Shown here in pieces: positions 27,107 through 36,127 of a DNA stretch of 64,000 nt (position 1 is the stretch's first letter; each line of letters starts with the position of its first letter). The notes beneath the pieces are model-generated. The model had not been told where the DNA came from, searched no databases, and saw nothing but the letters and a program-made list of their open reading frames with translations. The position numbers and the translations under genes were made by a program. This DNA is from Hyphomicrobiales bacterium (GTDB taxonomy: Bacteria; Pseudomonadota; Alphaproteobacteria; Rhizobiales; Methyloligellaceae), in NCBI GenBank assembly GCA_021775555.1, contig JAJFHP010000065.1:62001-126000 (forward strand), read 5' to 3'.

Positions 27107-28447
27107 ATGTTCGATAAAATCCTCATCGCGAACCGCGGCGAAATTGCGCTCCGGATTTTGCGCGCCTGCAAGGAATTGGGGATTGCCACGGTCGCAGTTC
27201 ATTCAACCGCCGATGCCGATGCCATGCACGTCAAACTGGCCGATGAATGTGTGTGCATAGGCCCTCCCAAACCAGCCGACAGTTATCTGAACATCCCGTC
27301 AATTGTTGCTGCGTGTGAAATCACAAACGCGGAAGCTGTCCATCCCGGATATGGTTTTTTGTCAGAAAATGCCCGCTTCGCGGAAATCCTAGAGGAACAC
27401 AAGATCACGTTCATCGGGCCGACTTCGGAACATATCCGGACCATGGGCGACAAGATACAGGCCAAGGAAACCGCAGTCGAACTTGGGATACCGGTTGTCC
27501 CTGGCTCTGAAGGTGCAATCACTTCACTGGATCAGGCAGAGGAAATTGCCGAGGAGATCGGTTATCCCATCCTTGTCAAGGCAGCGGCCGGCGGCGGCGG
27601 GCGTGGCATGAAGGTAGCCGAAACACATGGCGATCTCGCCAGTGCGCTGTCAACAGCACGTGCTGAATCCAAGTCCTCATTTGGCGACGATACGCTCTAC
27701 ATGGAAAAGTATCTCTCGCTGCCACGTCATATCGAAGTCCAGGTGATCGGTGACGGGCAAGGCAATGCAGCGCACCTGGGTGAGCGCGACTGCTCATTGC
27801 AACGTCGCCACCAGAAAGTCTGGGAAGAAGCTCCCTCGCCCGCGCTCAACGACGACGAACGCAACAGCATCGGCGATACGGTTGCGCGCGCCATGCAGAA
27901 AATGAAGTATCGCGGCGCGGGTACAGTCGAATTCCTCTATGAAGGTGGTGAATTCTATTTCATCGAGATGAACACGCGGCTGCAGGTCGAGCACCCGGTT
28001 ACGGAAATGATCACCGGTATCGACCTGGTCATCGAACAGATCCGCATTGCTTCAGGAGCACCGCTCAGTTTTACTCAGGAAGAGGTACGCTTCGAAGGTC
28101 ATGCAATCGAATGCCGCATCAATGCGGAACATCCCACGACTTTCATGCCCTCGCCCGGGAAAATAAGCCAATTCCATGCACCGGGTGGTCTGGGTGTGCG
28201 CGTCGATTCAGGTGCCTATGCCGGCTACACGATCCCGCCTTATTACGACAGCCTTATCGGCAAACTCATCGTTCATGCGCGCACCCGAAACGAGTGCCTG
28301 ATGCGGTTGAAACGCACCTTGAGCGAATTTGTCATTGAAGGCATTGATACGACGATCCCTCTCTTCTCACAACTCATCACCGAACCGGACATCGTCAACG
28401 GGTCATATGACATTCACTGGCTCGAAAATTATCTCAAAAAGCATTAA
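27107..28447 (+). CDS. accC: acetyl-CoA carboxylase, biotin carboxylase subunit
   Basis: A 446-residue ATP-grasp enzyme carboxylating biotin on AccB. It shows the N-terminal [14 protein letters not shown], the glycine-rich ATP loop [11 protein letters not shown], and the active-site stretch [16 protein letters not shown]. Length is standard. The operon order aroQ-accB-accC-aat is typical. Confidence 0.97.
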   Translation: MFDKILIANRGEIALRILRACKELGIATVAVHSTADADAMHVKLADECVCIGPPKPADSYLNIPSIVAACEITNAEAVHPGYGFLSENARFAEILEEHKITFIGPTSEHIRTMGDKIQAKETAVELGIPVVPGSEGAITSLDQAEEIAEEIGYPILVKAAAGGGGRGMKVAETHGDLASALSTARAESKSSFGDDTLYMEKYLSLPRHIEVQVIGDGQGNAAHLGERDCSLQRRHQKVWEEAPSPALNDDERNSIGDTVARAMQKMKYRGAGTVEFLYEGGEFYFIEMNTRLQVEHPVTEMITGIDLVIEQIRIASGAPLSFTQEEVRFEGHAIECRINAEHPTTFMPSPGKISQFHAPGGLGVRVDSGAYAGYTIPPYYDSLIGKLIVHARTRNECLMRLKRTLSEFVIEGIDTTIPLFSQLITEPDIVNGSYDIHWLENYLKKH

Positions 28448-28485
28448 CCTGGGGTGATTAACCACCACGAGGTCCACCGCGCGTC

Positions 28486-29178
28486 ATGAGCTCAATCAAC
28501 GATATCATGGTCGATATCACGCCGCAGGTGCTCCTTAAGGCTTATGCGTGCGGCATTTTTCCCATGGCCGAAAGCGCCGAGGACAATGCGCTCTACTGGA
28601 TTGAACCCGAGCGCAGGGGGGTCCTGCCGCTCGATAATATCCACATACCCCGCCGTCTTGCCCGCACTATCCGCCAAGACAAGTTCGAGGTGCGTATCGA
28701 CCACGATTTCGAGGCGGTCATAGATGGCTGTGCCGAGCCACGCCCCGGGCGCCGAAGCACCTGGATTAACAAGCGCATTCGCACGCTCTACGGCGAACTA
28801 TTCGACCTTGAGCGCTGCCACACGGTCGAAGTCTGGAGCAAGGGTGAAATGGTGGGAGGTCTTTATGGAGTCAGGCTGGCCGGCGCCTTCTTTGGTGAAA
28901 GCATGTTTTCGCGCACACGCGATGCCAGCAAGGTGGCGCTTGTTCACCTGGCTGCACGGCTTAAATTTGGAGGGTTCAGTCTGCTCGACACCCAGTTTCT
29001 GACCGATCACCTGGTCCGCTTCGGGGTTATTGAGGTGTCGCGCGAGAAATTTCAGGGTCTGTTGGAAGGAGCCCTGCTTGGAGGTGGTGAATTTGCCAAA
29101 TTGCCGGCTGACTGTTCCGGCTCCTCCGTCTTGCAGTTGGTGAGCCAGACATCAAAGACGGGGTGCTCCACCGCGTGA
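28486..29178 (+). CDS. aat: leucyl/phenylalanyl-tRNA-protein transferase
   Basis: A 230-residue transferase that adds Leu or Phe to proteins with N-terminal Lys or Arg, marking them for ClpAP. Family motifs are clear: [42 protein letters not shown] and [11 protein letters not shown]. Its last 127 bases overlap the convergent DUF2155 gene. Confidence 0.95.
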   Translation: MSSINDIMVDITPQVLLKAYACGIFPMAESAEDNALYWIEPERRGVLPLDNIHIPRRLARTIRQDKFEVRIDHDFEAVIDGCAEPRPGRRSTWINKRIRTLYGELFDLERCHTVEVWSKGEMVGGLYGVRLAGAFFGESMFSRTRDASKVALVHLAARLKFGGFSLLDTQFLTDHLVRFGVIEVSREKFQGLLEGALLGGGEFAKLPADCSGSSVLQLVSQTSKTGCSTA

Positions 29179-29543
29179 AGCCCCGGACTTTGCGCAAACA
29201 TCCATCCTGTGAAAATCCGCTGCTTTTCCCCTGAAAGCTTTATTTCATCAACTTCCACAAAAGCCGATGTAAGCGGAGGCTCGGTCGGAGGGCGGCTGTA
29301 ACACACCCGGGGCGTCACGGTGAGAGCACCGAACCGCACGCTTTCACCGATAGGTATTTCTAATGGAGAAATACGCGCCGTGACCTTGTCCAGCGCGGCA
29401 AAAACCGTGATCGGGTTTTCAACCTTTTGCGCATGCACCAGTGGAGAAAAGACAAGAAGAGGTAAAGCCAGAGCGACATATATCGCGATCCGCCATATCC
29501 CGCGCCTGATGATTATCCCTGACTGTCTGTGGACCAAACCCAT
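29052..29543 (-). CDS. DUF2155 domain-containing exported protein
   Basis: A 163-residue protein with a signal peptide (about residues 18-38, ending VHAQ) and a DUF2155 core containing [37 protein letters not shown] and [11 protein letters not shown]. The family is typical of alphaproteobacteria and its function is not established. It sits between NDUFA12 and aat on the opposite strand to aat, and their 3' ends overlap by 127 bases. Two cysteines could form a disulfide. Confidence 0.88.
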   Translation of the reverse strand: MGLVHRQSGIIIRRGIWRIAIYVALALPLLVFSPLVHAQKVENPITVFAALDKVTARISPLEIPIGESVRFGALTVTPRVCYSRPPTEPPLTSAFVEVDEIKLSGEKQRIFTGWMFAQSPGLHAVEHPVFDVWLTNCKTEEPEQSAGNLANSPPPSRAPSNRP

Positions 29544-29686
29544 CGTCGTTCAGCTTACCCTTGAAGCGGCAATAAGGCGGCATTGAGCTGCCTCATACCT
29601 CACTCCCAATCTGTTTCAAACACGACAAAGGCCAGACCAAGGCAGATGACCCGTCTTGATGTGCGTTTTGACCCTGTTGCTTATCT

Positions 29687-30067
29687 CTATTCCGGTCTCC
29701 AGGGCTCATAATCGCCAGTTGCAGGAGGCCTGTCTCCCGCCACGAGTGTGCTGCCAGGGGGCCGGTAAGCACCTGTTGTGCCAGTCATGTTCGGGCGGTG
29801 GGGTATTTGCCAGTCCCTGGATGAGTATTCTTCCTCGCCAGGCGGTTCGTCGACCGTGTAGTGAAGCCAGCCATGCCACTCGGGTGAAACCTTTGAGGCT
29901 TCTGCCAGGTCACGATAGATTACCCAGCGTTTGGGGCCCTTGCGTTCCCTGTAATATCGGTTGCCCAGTTCATCCTCGCCAACCAACACACCCTTGCGCA
30001 ATGTGAACAGACGTGTCCCGTAGGTGTTCCCGGTCCACCATGCAAATAGTTCTTTGAAAAGTCCCAT
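29687..30067 (-). CDS. NDUFA12-family complex I accessory subunit
   Basis: A 126-residue protein started at the ATG at 30067 (MGLFKELFAWWTGNTYGT); the frame is open further up but without family similarity. Motifs GTRLFTLRKGVLVGEDELGNRYY, RWVIYRD and WHGWLHYTVDEPP are those of the bacterial homologue of the mitochondrial NADH:ubiquinone oxidoreductase accessory subunit B17.2. It supports assembly or stability of complex I at the inner membrane. Its presence supports an alphaproteobacterial origin. Confidence 0.93.
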   Translation of the reverse strand: MGLFKELFAWWTGNTYGTRLFTLRKGVLVGEDELGNRYYRERKGPKRWVIYRDLAEASKVSPEWHGWLHYTVDEPPGEEEYSSRDWQIPHRPNMTGTTGAYRPPGSTLVAGDRPPATGDYEPWRPE

Positions 30068-30182
30068 CTCTGCTCGCCGCTTTGAGCCCCTCAAGTGCGG
30101 GCGGACTATGACCGGTTCGCCTACCCCTGTCCAGATATGGTGGCGTAGCCTGTTTTGTTCAACTGCTTTTGAGGTGGCCGGG

Positions 30183-30410
30183 TCAATTTTTCTCGCGGGA
30201 CTTTTCTCCATCAAATTCATGGATGCCCATACCAACCGCATAGCAGGCCAAGCGTACATATTTCGGGATCTTGATTTCCTTCCCGTCGCGCTCGCCCTTT
30301 TCGTAATACTGAATCATCCGCTTCTTGAGCCCCAGTAACTCAGCAGCTTCTTTCTGCTTCAGTCCCAGTGATTTACGCCATCGTCGGAATTGTTTCGGAC
30401 TCATCAGCAT
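30183..30410 (-). CDS. small XRE-type helix-turn-helix protein
   Basis: A 75-residue protein made almost wholly of a helix-turn-helix domain: FRRWRKSLGLKQKEAAELLGLKKRMIQYYEKGER, the lambda-repressor/XRE pattern. Starts at 30410 and 30404 are both possible (MLMSP or MSPKQ). It may bind DNA as a dimer; the target is unknown. It lies 115 bases upstream of the NDUFA12 gene in the same direction and borders a 709-base gene-poor region. Confidence 0.8.
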   Translation of the reverse strand: MLMSPKQFRRWRKSLGLKQKEAAELLGLKKRMIQYYEKGERDGKEIKIPKYVRLACYAVGMGIHEFDGEKSREKN

Positions 30411-31119
30411 ACGCCCTGCTTAGTTCCGGCCAGTACCAGCGTTAAACAGTGTCACATCCGCACTCAGGTCTCCAAGACTAAACGTGCACTTTTTGCACTA
30501 TATTTCCACCGCCAGTATTGTTGAAAATCGAGCTTCCAGCCTGGATTTCAGGTCTCTTTTCGTGATTGGGAAAATAAATTTGACCAGTCCATTGCTTGCC
30601 CGTTTACGGCCTCTCGAATCGGTGTAATGTTGATGTGCGGACATTGAGCGTCGCGGCCCGCGATTGTGGGCGTTTCCCGAGCAGTTCAGTTCAGTAAACC
30701 TTCCGGTTTCCCTCAATTTGTTCACCAGCTGGTGTACAAAGATTTTACTGCGTGCACACAACACTTAGGGGTACGTTAACCAGCTTCCTACTATATCTTG
30801 ACGTGAATGCAGAATCGGGTGACTTTGATCATTCGTCGGACAATCGAGGTTCGGCACTCTCTGAACGGGCAAGTACCGCGTTGAAATACTTCCGGTTCGC
30901 CGTGTTTTTCCTCATTTTCCAGAGGAATGCGAACGGGTTGGTGGGATGGTTTTGCCGAACGGTTCATTGCCGTTTTGGTTCAGGGAAAAAGCATAAGAAG
31001 CAAGGAGCGCAACAGCTCTGGACGGGGACGTAACAAGCAAGAGAATCCAGGAGCCTTTTTGGGCAACCTCCTGACCACGTCAATGCGTGAAATCAGGATA
31101 TTTTCAAGGACGGGAAAAG
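30411..31119. other. 709-base region before nrdJ with no convincing gene
   Basis: Frames here give atypical products, so no gene is called. The region presumably holds the promoter of nrdJ. Inverted repeats CAGGAG/CTCCTG (31048-31053 with 31068-31073) and CCGAACGG/CCGTTTTGG near 30955-30980 may fold in the leader. I found no cobalamin riboswitch box and no complete NrdR box pair. Confidence 0.5.
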
Positions 31120-34100
31120 ATGCGGATCGAGCGGAAATTTACGGAAGAGGGAAAATCCCCATATGACACGATCGAATTCAGGGAGACTGCGAGTGAGATT
31201 CGCAATCCCGATGGCTCGGTTGTGTTTCAGCTTGATAAATTTGATGTTCCCAAGCAATGGAGCCAGGTTGCAGCCGATATTCTGGCGCAGAAATATTTTC
31301 GCAAGGCCGGTGTTCCCACTCATCTGAAAAAAATCGAGGAGAACACCGTTCCCTCATGGCTGTGGCGCTCGGTTCCGGACGAAGAGTCACTCGCAAAGCT
31401 CCCCGAATTGGATCGACATTCCAGCGAAACGGATGCACGTCAGGTTTTTGACCGACTTGCCGGTACCTGGACCTACTGGGGCTGGAAAGGTGGTTATTTT
31501 TCATCCGAAGAAGACGCCTGCGCCTTCTTTGACGAACACCGCTACATGCTCGCGATGCAGATGGCTGCCCCCAACTCCCCGCAATGGTTCAACACCGGCC
31601 TTCACTGGGCCTATGGCATCGACGGGCCAAGCCAGGGACACTTCTATGTCGATCACAAGACAGGCAAGCTGACCCTCTCAAAAACGGCCTATGAGCATCC
31701 CCAGCCCCATGCCTGTTTCATCCAGTCCATCGAAGACGATCTTGTGAATGAAAACGGGATCATGGATTTATGGGTGCGCGAAGCGCGCCTGTTCAAATAT
31801 GGCTCGGGCACTGGCTCGAATTTCTCTCATTTGCGAGGCGAGAATGAGCCACTTTCGGGGGGTGGAAAATCCTCCGGCCTGATGAGCTTTCTGAAGATTG
31901 GCGACCGGGCTGCAGGCGCCATCAAGTCGGGCGGCACTACTCGGCGCGCGGCTAAAATGGTCGTTGTCGATGTCGATCACCCGGATATCGGGAAATACAT
32001 CAACTGGAAGGTGGTCGAGGAGCAGAAGGTCGCAGCCCTCGTCACCGGATCAAAAATTTGCGCGGAGCGTCTCACTTCGGTCATGCGCGCCTGCGTCAAT
32101 TGCGATGCCGACGGAGATGACTGCTTCGTACCGAAAAAGAACCCGGCGCTAAAACGCGAAATCAGCGCCGCGCGCAAAGCGCTGGTGCCGGACAATTATA
32201 TCCAGCGGGTGGTCCAGTTCGCGCGCCAAGGCTATGAATCAATCGAGTTCCAGACCTATGACACGGACTGGGATTCTGAAGCCTACCTCACCGTTTCAGG
32301 CCAGAACTCGAACAATTCGGTTCGCGTCAACGATGAATTCCTGGCTGCCGTTGAAGCTGGCGGGGAATGGAAACTCATCAACCGTACCAATGGAGACGTC
32401 GCGGAGACCATACAAGCGGCAGATTTATGGGAAGACATCGGCCATGCCGCATGGGCCTGTGCTGATCCCGGCATCCAGTTCCACACCACCATCAATGACT
32501 GGCACACCTGCCCGGCCTCTGGTGAGATTCGCGCCTCCAACCCGTGCTCGGAATATATGTTCCTCGATGACACGGCCTGCAATCTGGCATCGCTCAATCT
32601 GATGACGTTCCGCAACGAGGACGGCAGCTTCGACGTGGAGACCTATGAGCATGCCGTGCGCCTTTGGACCGTGGTGCTGGAAATATCTGTGGTCATGGCG
32701 CAGTTCCCGTCAAAGCAGATCGCGGAACTCTCATATGTCTACCGCACACTCGGCCTCGGCTATGCCAATATCGGCGGGCTTCTGATGGCCAGTGGCATTC
32801 CTTACGATTCGGATGAAGGCCGCGCCATCTGCGGCGCCATCACCGCGCTGATGACCGGCGTTTCCTATGCCACGAGCGCAGAAATGGCAGGCGAGCTTGG
32901 CCCCTTCCCCGGCCACGAGAAGAACGCGAAGCACATGCTGCGCGTGATCCGCAACCACCGCCGTGCGGCACAAGGCAAGTCTGAAGGTTATGAGAAACTT
33001 GCTACCAAACCGGTGCCGCTCGATCACAACTCCTGCCCTGACAAGCGGCTCGTTCTGCATGCAATGCAGGCATGGGACCATGCGCTTGAGCTCGGAACCG
33101 AACATGGCTTCCGTAACGCCCAGGCGAGCGTGATTGCGCCCACAGGCACCATCGGCCTGGTGATGGACTGCGACACCACCGGTATCGAGCCGGATTTCGC
33201 CCTGGTGAAGTTCAAGAAGCTCGCGGGTGGCGGTTATTTCAAGATCATCAACCGCACCGTGCCGGAAGCCCTGAAGAAGCTTGGCTATGACGAGAACGCG
33301 GTCACCGGCATCATCGACTATGCGGTGGGGCACGGCACGCTGAAAGACACACCGGGCATCAACCACGAAGCCCTGAAAGCAAAAGGCTTCACGGATGAGA
33401 AGCTTGAGGCGATCGAGGCCGCCCTTGGCACCGCCTTCGACATCAAATTCGTCTTCAACAAGTGGACGCTTGGCGAGGAATTCTGCGTTGAAGACCTCGG
33501 GTTTGATGCGTCCCGCCTTGATGCGCCTGATTTTGATCTGCTTGGAGAAATCGGCTTTTCATCGGCCGACATTGAGAAGGCCAACACAGCCTGCTGCGGG
33601 GCCATGACGCTGGAAGGCGCCCCGGGCTTGCAGGAAGAGCATTTGCCTGTGTTCGACTGCGCCACGCCGTGCGGACGCATTGGCAAACGCTACCTGGATG
33701 CCAAGAGCCACATCCACATGATGGCCGCGGCCCAGCCCTTCATCTCGGGCGCCATTTCAAAAACCATCAACATGCCGAACGACGCCAGCGTCGAGGACTG
33801 CAAGGAGGCCTACACGCTCTCCTGGCGGCTGGCGCTCAAGGCCAACGCGCTCTACCGCGACGGCTCGAAACTCTCGCAACCGCTCAACTCACAAGTGCTG
33901 GGGCAGGATGAGGACGAACAGGACGAAACGCGTGAAGCCATCGCCGCCGACCAGCCTGCCGCCCAGCGCGCCGAGGTGGTTGCCGAGCGCATTGTAGAGC
34001 GGGTCGTGGAGCGCGTGCGTGAAACGGTTGAGCGCGATCGCCTGCCGCAACGGCGCAAGGGCTACACCCAGAAGGCCATTGTCGCCGGACATAAAGTGTA

Positions 34101-34854
34101 TCTGCGCACGGGCGAATATGACGACGGGCGGCTGGGCGAGATTTTCCTCGACATGCACAAGGAGGGCGCTGCCTTCCGGGCGATGATGAACAATTTCGCC
34201 ATCGCCGTTTCCGTTGGCCTGCAATATGGCGTGCCGCTGGAAGAATTTGTCGATGCTTTCACTTTTACGCGTTTTGAGCCAGCCGGTCTGGTGCAGGGCA
34301 ACGACTCGATCAAGAACGCGACGTCGATCCTCGACTATGTGTTCCGCGAGTTGGCGGTCTCCTATTTGGGACGCAATGAGCTTGCCCATGTGGAGCCTTC
34401 CGATATCGGCAGCACGGTGCTTGGCAAGGGCGAGAGCGAAGGCCAAGGCACGCAAAACACAGCATCCCAGTATGTTTCTCGAGGCTTTACCCGCGGTCAG
34501 CTCGACAAGCTGGTCGTGGTGGCGGGGCAGTCCGCCGAGGCGAGTGCGGTAGCGGCAAGTGCAATTTCATCGGGTGTATCCCAAACCACGAGTTCCTCCC
34601 TAGCGTCCGATAATTTGCCACCACAGCAACCGCGCAGCCTCGGTGCTGCGGCGGTGGCCGAAGAGGTGCTCTCCCCTCCGGCCACCGCATCTTCTCCCGG
34701 TGTCACCGAGCGCAGCGCCAGCGACATGATTCTCGAGGCCCGCGTTAAAGGCTATGAGGGCGAGGCCTGCGGCGAATGCGGCAACTTCACGCTGGTGCGC
34801 AACGGCACGTGTTTGAAATGCGACACGTGTGGGGGGACGAGCGGGTGTAGTTGA
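31120..34854 (+). CDS. nrdJ: vitamin B12-dependent (class II) ribonucleotide reductase
   Basis: A 1244-residue reductase making deoxyribonucleotides with adenosylcobalamin, so it works with or without oxygen. The start at 31120 ([11 protein letters not shown]) has AAGGA upstream and matches the family; the frame extends 33 bases further. It has [40 protein letters not shown] and APTGTIG motifs, and a C-terminal cysteine-rich tail CGECGNF...CLKCDTCGG that relays electrons. A charged Glu/Val/Arg segment near residues 955-980 is an insert region. No other ribonucleotide reductase gene is in the window. Confidence 0.96.
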   Translation: MRIERKFTEEGKSPYDTIEFRETASEIRNPDGSVVFQLDKFDVPKQWSQVAADILAQKYFRKAGVPTHLKKIEENTVPSWLWRSVPDEESLAKLPELDRHSSETDARQVFDRLAGTWTYWGWKGGYFSSEEDACAFFDEHRYMLAMQMAAPNSPQWFNTGLHWAYGIDGPSQGHFYVDHKTGKLTLSKTAYEHPQPHACFIQSIEDDLVNENGIMDLWVREARLFKYGSGTGSNFSHLRGENEPLSGGGKSSGLMSFLKIGDRAAGAIKSGGTTRRAAKMVVVDVDHPDIGKYINWKVVEEQKVAALVTGSKICAERLTSVMRACVNCDADGDDCFVPKKNPALKREISAARKALVPDNYIQRVVQFARQGYESIEFQTYDTDWDSEAYLTVSGQNSNNSVRVNDEFLAAVEAGGEWKLINRTNGDVAETIQAADLWEDIGHAAWACADPGIQFHTTINDWHTCPASGEIRASNPCSEYMFLDDTACNLASLNLMTFRNEDGSFDVETYEHAVRLWTVVLEISVVMAQFPSKQIAELSYVYRTLGLGYANIGGLLMASGIPYDSDEGRAICGAITALMTGVSYATSAEMAGELGPFPGHEKNAKHMLRVIRNHRRAAQGKSEGYEKLATKPVPLDHNSCPDKRLVLHAMQAWDHALELGTEHGFRNAQASVIAPTGTIGLVMDCDTTGIEPDFALVKFKKLAGGGYFKIINRTVPEALKKLGYDENAVTGIIDYAVGHGTLKDTPGINHEALKAKGFTDEKLEAIEAALGTAFDIKFVFNKWTLGEEFCVEDLGFDASRLDAPDFDLLGEIGFSSADIEKANTACCGAMTLEGAPGLQEEHLPVFDCATPCGRIGKRYLDAKSHIHMMAAAQPFISGAISKTINMPNDASVEDCKEAYTLSWRLALKANALYRDGSKLSQPLNSQVLGQDEDEQDETREAIAADQPAAQRAEVVAERIVERVVERVRETVERDRLPQRRKGYTQKAIVAGHKVYLRTGEYDDGRLGEIFLDMHKEGAAFRAMMNNFAIAVSVGLQYGVPLEEFVDAFTFTRFEPAGLVQGNDSIKNATSILDYVFRELAVSYLGRNELAHVEPSDIGSTVLGKGESEGQGTQNTASQYVSRGFTRGQLDKLVVVAGQSAEASAVAASAISSGVSQTTSSSLASDNLPPQQPRSLGAAAVAEEVLSPPATASSPGVTERSASDMILEARVKGYEGEACGECGNFTLVRNGTCLKCDTCGGTSGCS

Positions 34855-34891
34855 TGACCGTGAAAAAGATATAGTCATGAGGTAATGAGTA

Positions 34892-35677
34892 ATGGATGGA
34901 ACAAATTGGACTTGCCCGTTTTGCGGTCACTATCAGACGCTCACAGAGAATAAGTTTGATATTCATGACCACGGAATTTTTGTTGGCAAAAACAAGCACG
35001 GGCAAACAACATATAGAGTCACTGCAATTGGCTGTTCTAACCCTGAATGTGGAGAAGTGAACGTCCAATTCTTCTTCGGCTATGGGAACTACGACGAGTT
35101 AGGTAATCTAAGAGGAATCAAAGAAGTAATTGCCGGTGGCAATATTTTCCCAGAAAGTTCCGCAAAACCTCAACCAAATTTTATTCCAGAGCCACTCCGC
35201 GTCGATTATTTGGAGGCCTGTAGAATTCAGAATCTAAGCCCAAAAGCATCAGCCACCCTCTCACGTCGATGCCTACAAGGCATGATCAGGGACTTCTCTG
35301 GGATTAAGCGAAGTCGCTTAATTGACGAAATCAAGATGCTCCGAAATCAAGTGGATGACGGGTCTGCGGAGTCGGGAATAACCGTTGAGAGTGTTGATGC
35401 TATCGACCATGTTCGGAGTATCGGCAACATTGGTGCACACATGGAAAAAGACATCAATGTCATCATTGATGTCGATCCAGAAGAAGCTCAGGCTCTAATC
35501 GAACTCATCGAACTGCTGTTTGACGAATGGTATGTGGCGCGCAAAACACGTCAAGATCGTCTTGAATCTGTAAAGCAGATCGCGGCAGCCAAAAAGAAAG
35601 CGAAATCCTCATCACCAGCATCCGAGGGTGAAGCTCCTGAACCAGATGAAGGTGAAGGAAGCACTGAAGCAGCCTAA
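34892..35677 (+). CDS. zinc-ribbon plus DUF4145-type protein
   Basis: A 261-residue protein with a probable N-terminal zinc ribbon (C8, C11, C48, C53) and a helical domain (about residues 105-195) with the DUF4145 pattern: LEACRIQNLSPKASATLSRRCLQ, IDEIKMLRN and the RSIGNIGAHMEKD stretch. The tail is Lys/Ala then Glu/Pro-rich. Related domains occur next to restriction and defence genes, but function is not known. Hand counts on two 60-base lines gave 48 and 38 percent GC, below the neighbouring nrdJ end, suggesting transfer. Its stop lies one base before the GIY-YIG element. Confidence 0.7.
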   Translation: MDGTNWTCPFCGHYQTLTENKFDIHDHGIFVGKNKHGQTTYRVTAIGCSNPECGEVNVQFFFGYGNYDELGNLRGIKEVIAGGNIFPESSAKPQPNFIPEPLRVDYLEACRIQNLSPKASATLSRRCLQGMIRDFSGIKRSRLIDEIKMLRNQVDDGSAESGITVESVDAIDHVRSIGNIGAHMEKDINVIIDVDPEEAQALIELIELLFDEWYVARKTRQDRLESVKQIAAAKKKAKSSSPASEGEAPEPDEGEGSTEAA

Positions 35678-35678
35678 C

Positions 35679-35706
35679 CGTCATTCCCGCGAAGGCGGGA
35701 ATCCAA
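35679..35706 (+). repeat. left terminal inverted repeat of the GIY-YIG unit
   Basis: 28 bases containing ATTCCC-N8-GGGAAT at 35683-35702. It begins one base after the stop of the DUF4145 gene and could also act as a hairpin terminator for it. Confidence 0.9.
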
Positions 35707-35715
35707 GTGTGACTC

Positions 35716-36006
35716 TCATCTAATCTCAGCCGTGAGGTCCTTCCACTCCGGGTTATCGCGCATAATCTGACGGATTTTCCAGGCGCGGTTCCATTTTTTC
35801 ATCTTCTTTTCGCGGATGATCGCACTTTCCATCGTCTCATGCGGCTCGTACCAGACAAGCCGTTTCACACCATGTCTCTTTGAGAAACCTTCAACCTGCC
35901 CCGCTTTGTGCTGCGCTATTCGTCGCGGAAGATTACTTGTTACTCCAATGTAAAGTGTCCCGTTTCGCCCACTTGAGAGCATGTAAACGCAAGGGCTTTT
36001 ATCCAT
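35716..36006 (-). CDS. GIY-YIG family nuclease
   Basis: A 96-residue single-domain nuclease starting at the ATG at 36006. Catalytic features are intact: VYML (7-10, replacing GIY), LYIG (18-21), Arg28 in NLPRRI, VWYE near 53 and Glu66 in IIREKKMKKW. The frame stays open through the adjacent repeat, which would be read as PRRRESK; this is a repeat translation rather than protein sequence. Relatives in the UPF0213/YhbQ group cleave DNA, but their biological role is unsettled. It fills the space between the two inverted repeats almost exactly. Confidence 0.88.
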   Translation of the reverse strand: MDKSPCVYMLSSGRNGTLYIGVTSNLPRRIAQHKAGQVEGFSKRHGVKRLVWYEPHETMESAIIREKKMKKWNRAWKIRQIMRDNPEWKDLTAEIR

Positions 36007-36019
36007 AACAACCGCACTT

Positions 36020-36047
36020 TTGGATTCCCGCCTTCGCGGGAATGACG
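36020..36047 (-). repeat. right terminal inverted repeat of the GIY-YIG unit
   Basis: Exact reverse complement of 35679-35706, core at 36024-36043, lying 13 bases upstream of the nuclease start codon. Confidence 0.9.
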
Positions 36048-36127
36048 AAAGAGAAGCAAAGCATGTATTGCTCTTCAATTGTACCTCTGCCTTGCCCCCG
36101 TCACGAACTCGGGCGACAATCGCGCCC

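Larger units (their letters stand above)
35679..36047. mobile_element. compact GIY-YIG nuclease unit bounded by perfect 28-base inverted repeats
   Basis: Bases 35679-35706 and 36020-36047 are exact reverse complements over 28 bases. Each has the core ATTCCC-N8-GGGAAT, itself palindromic and identical in form to the dRS3 repeats of Neisseria and to similar repeats scattered in many proteobacteria. Between them lies one small GIY-YIG gene with only 9 and 13 spare bases. No target-site duplication was found at the outer edges. Whether the nuclease moves the unit is inference. Confidence 0.65.

Noticed and set aside
30487-30515. Half-match to an NrdR box (GCACTATAT) upstream of nrdJ
   Set aside because: Only one half-site matches, and there is no second box at the usual spacing.
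30498-30764. 88-codon minus-strand frame with LVNKLRETGRF, faintly like the helix-turn-helix of some transposases
   Set aside because: The rest has no transposase motif, no ribosome-binding site was clear and the composition is unlike a conserved protein; a decayed remnant cannot be excluded but is not supported.
36048-36085. Loose inverted repeat near GAGAAGCAA/TTGCTCTTC after the GIY-YIG unit
   Set aside because: Mismatched arms and no T-run, so not called as a terminator.
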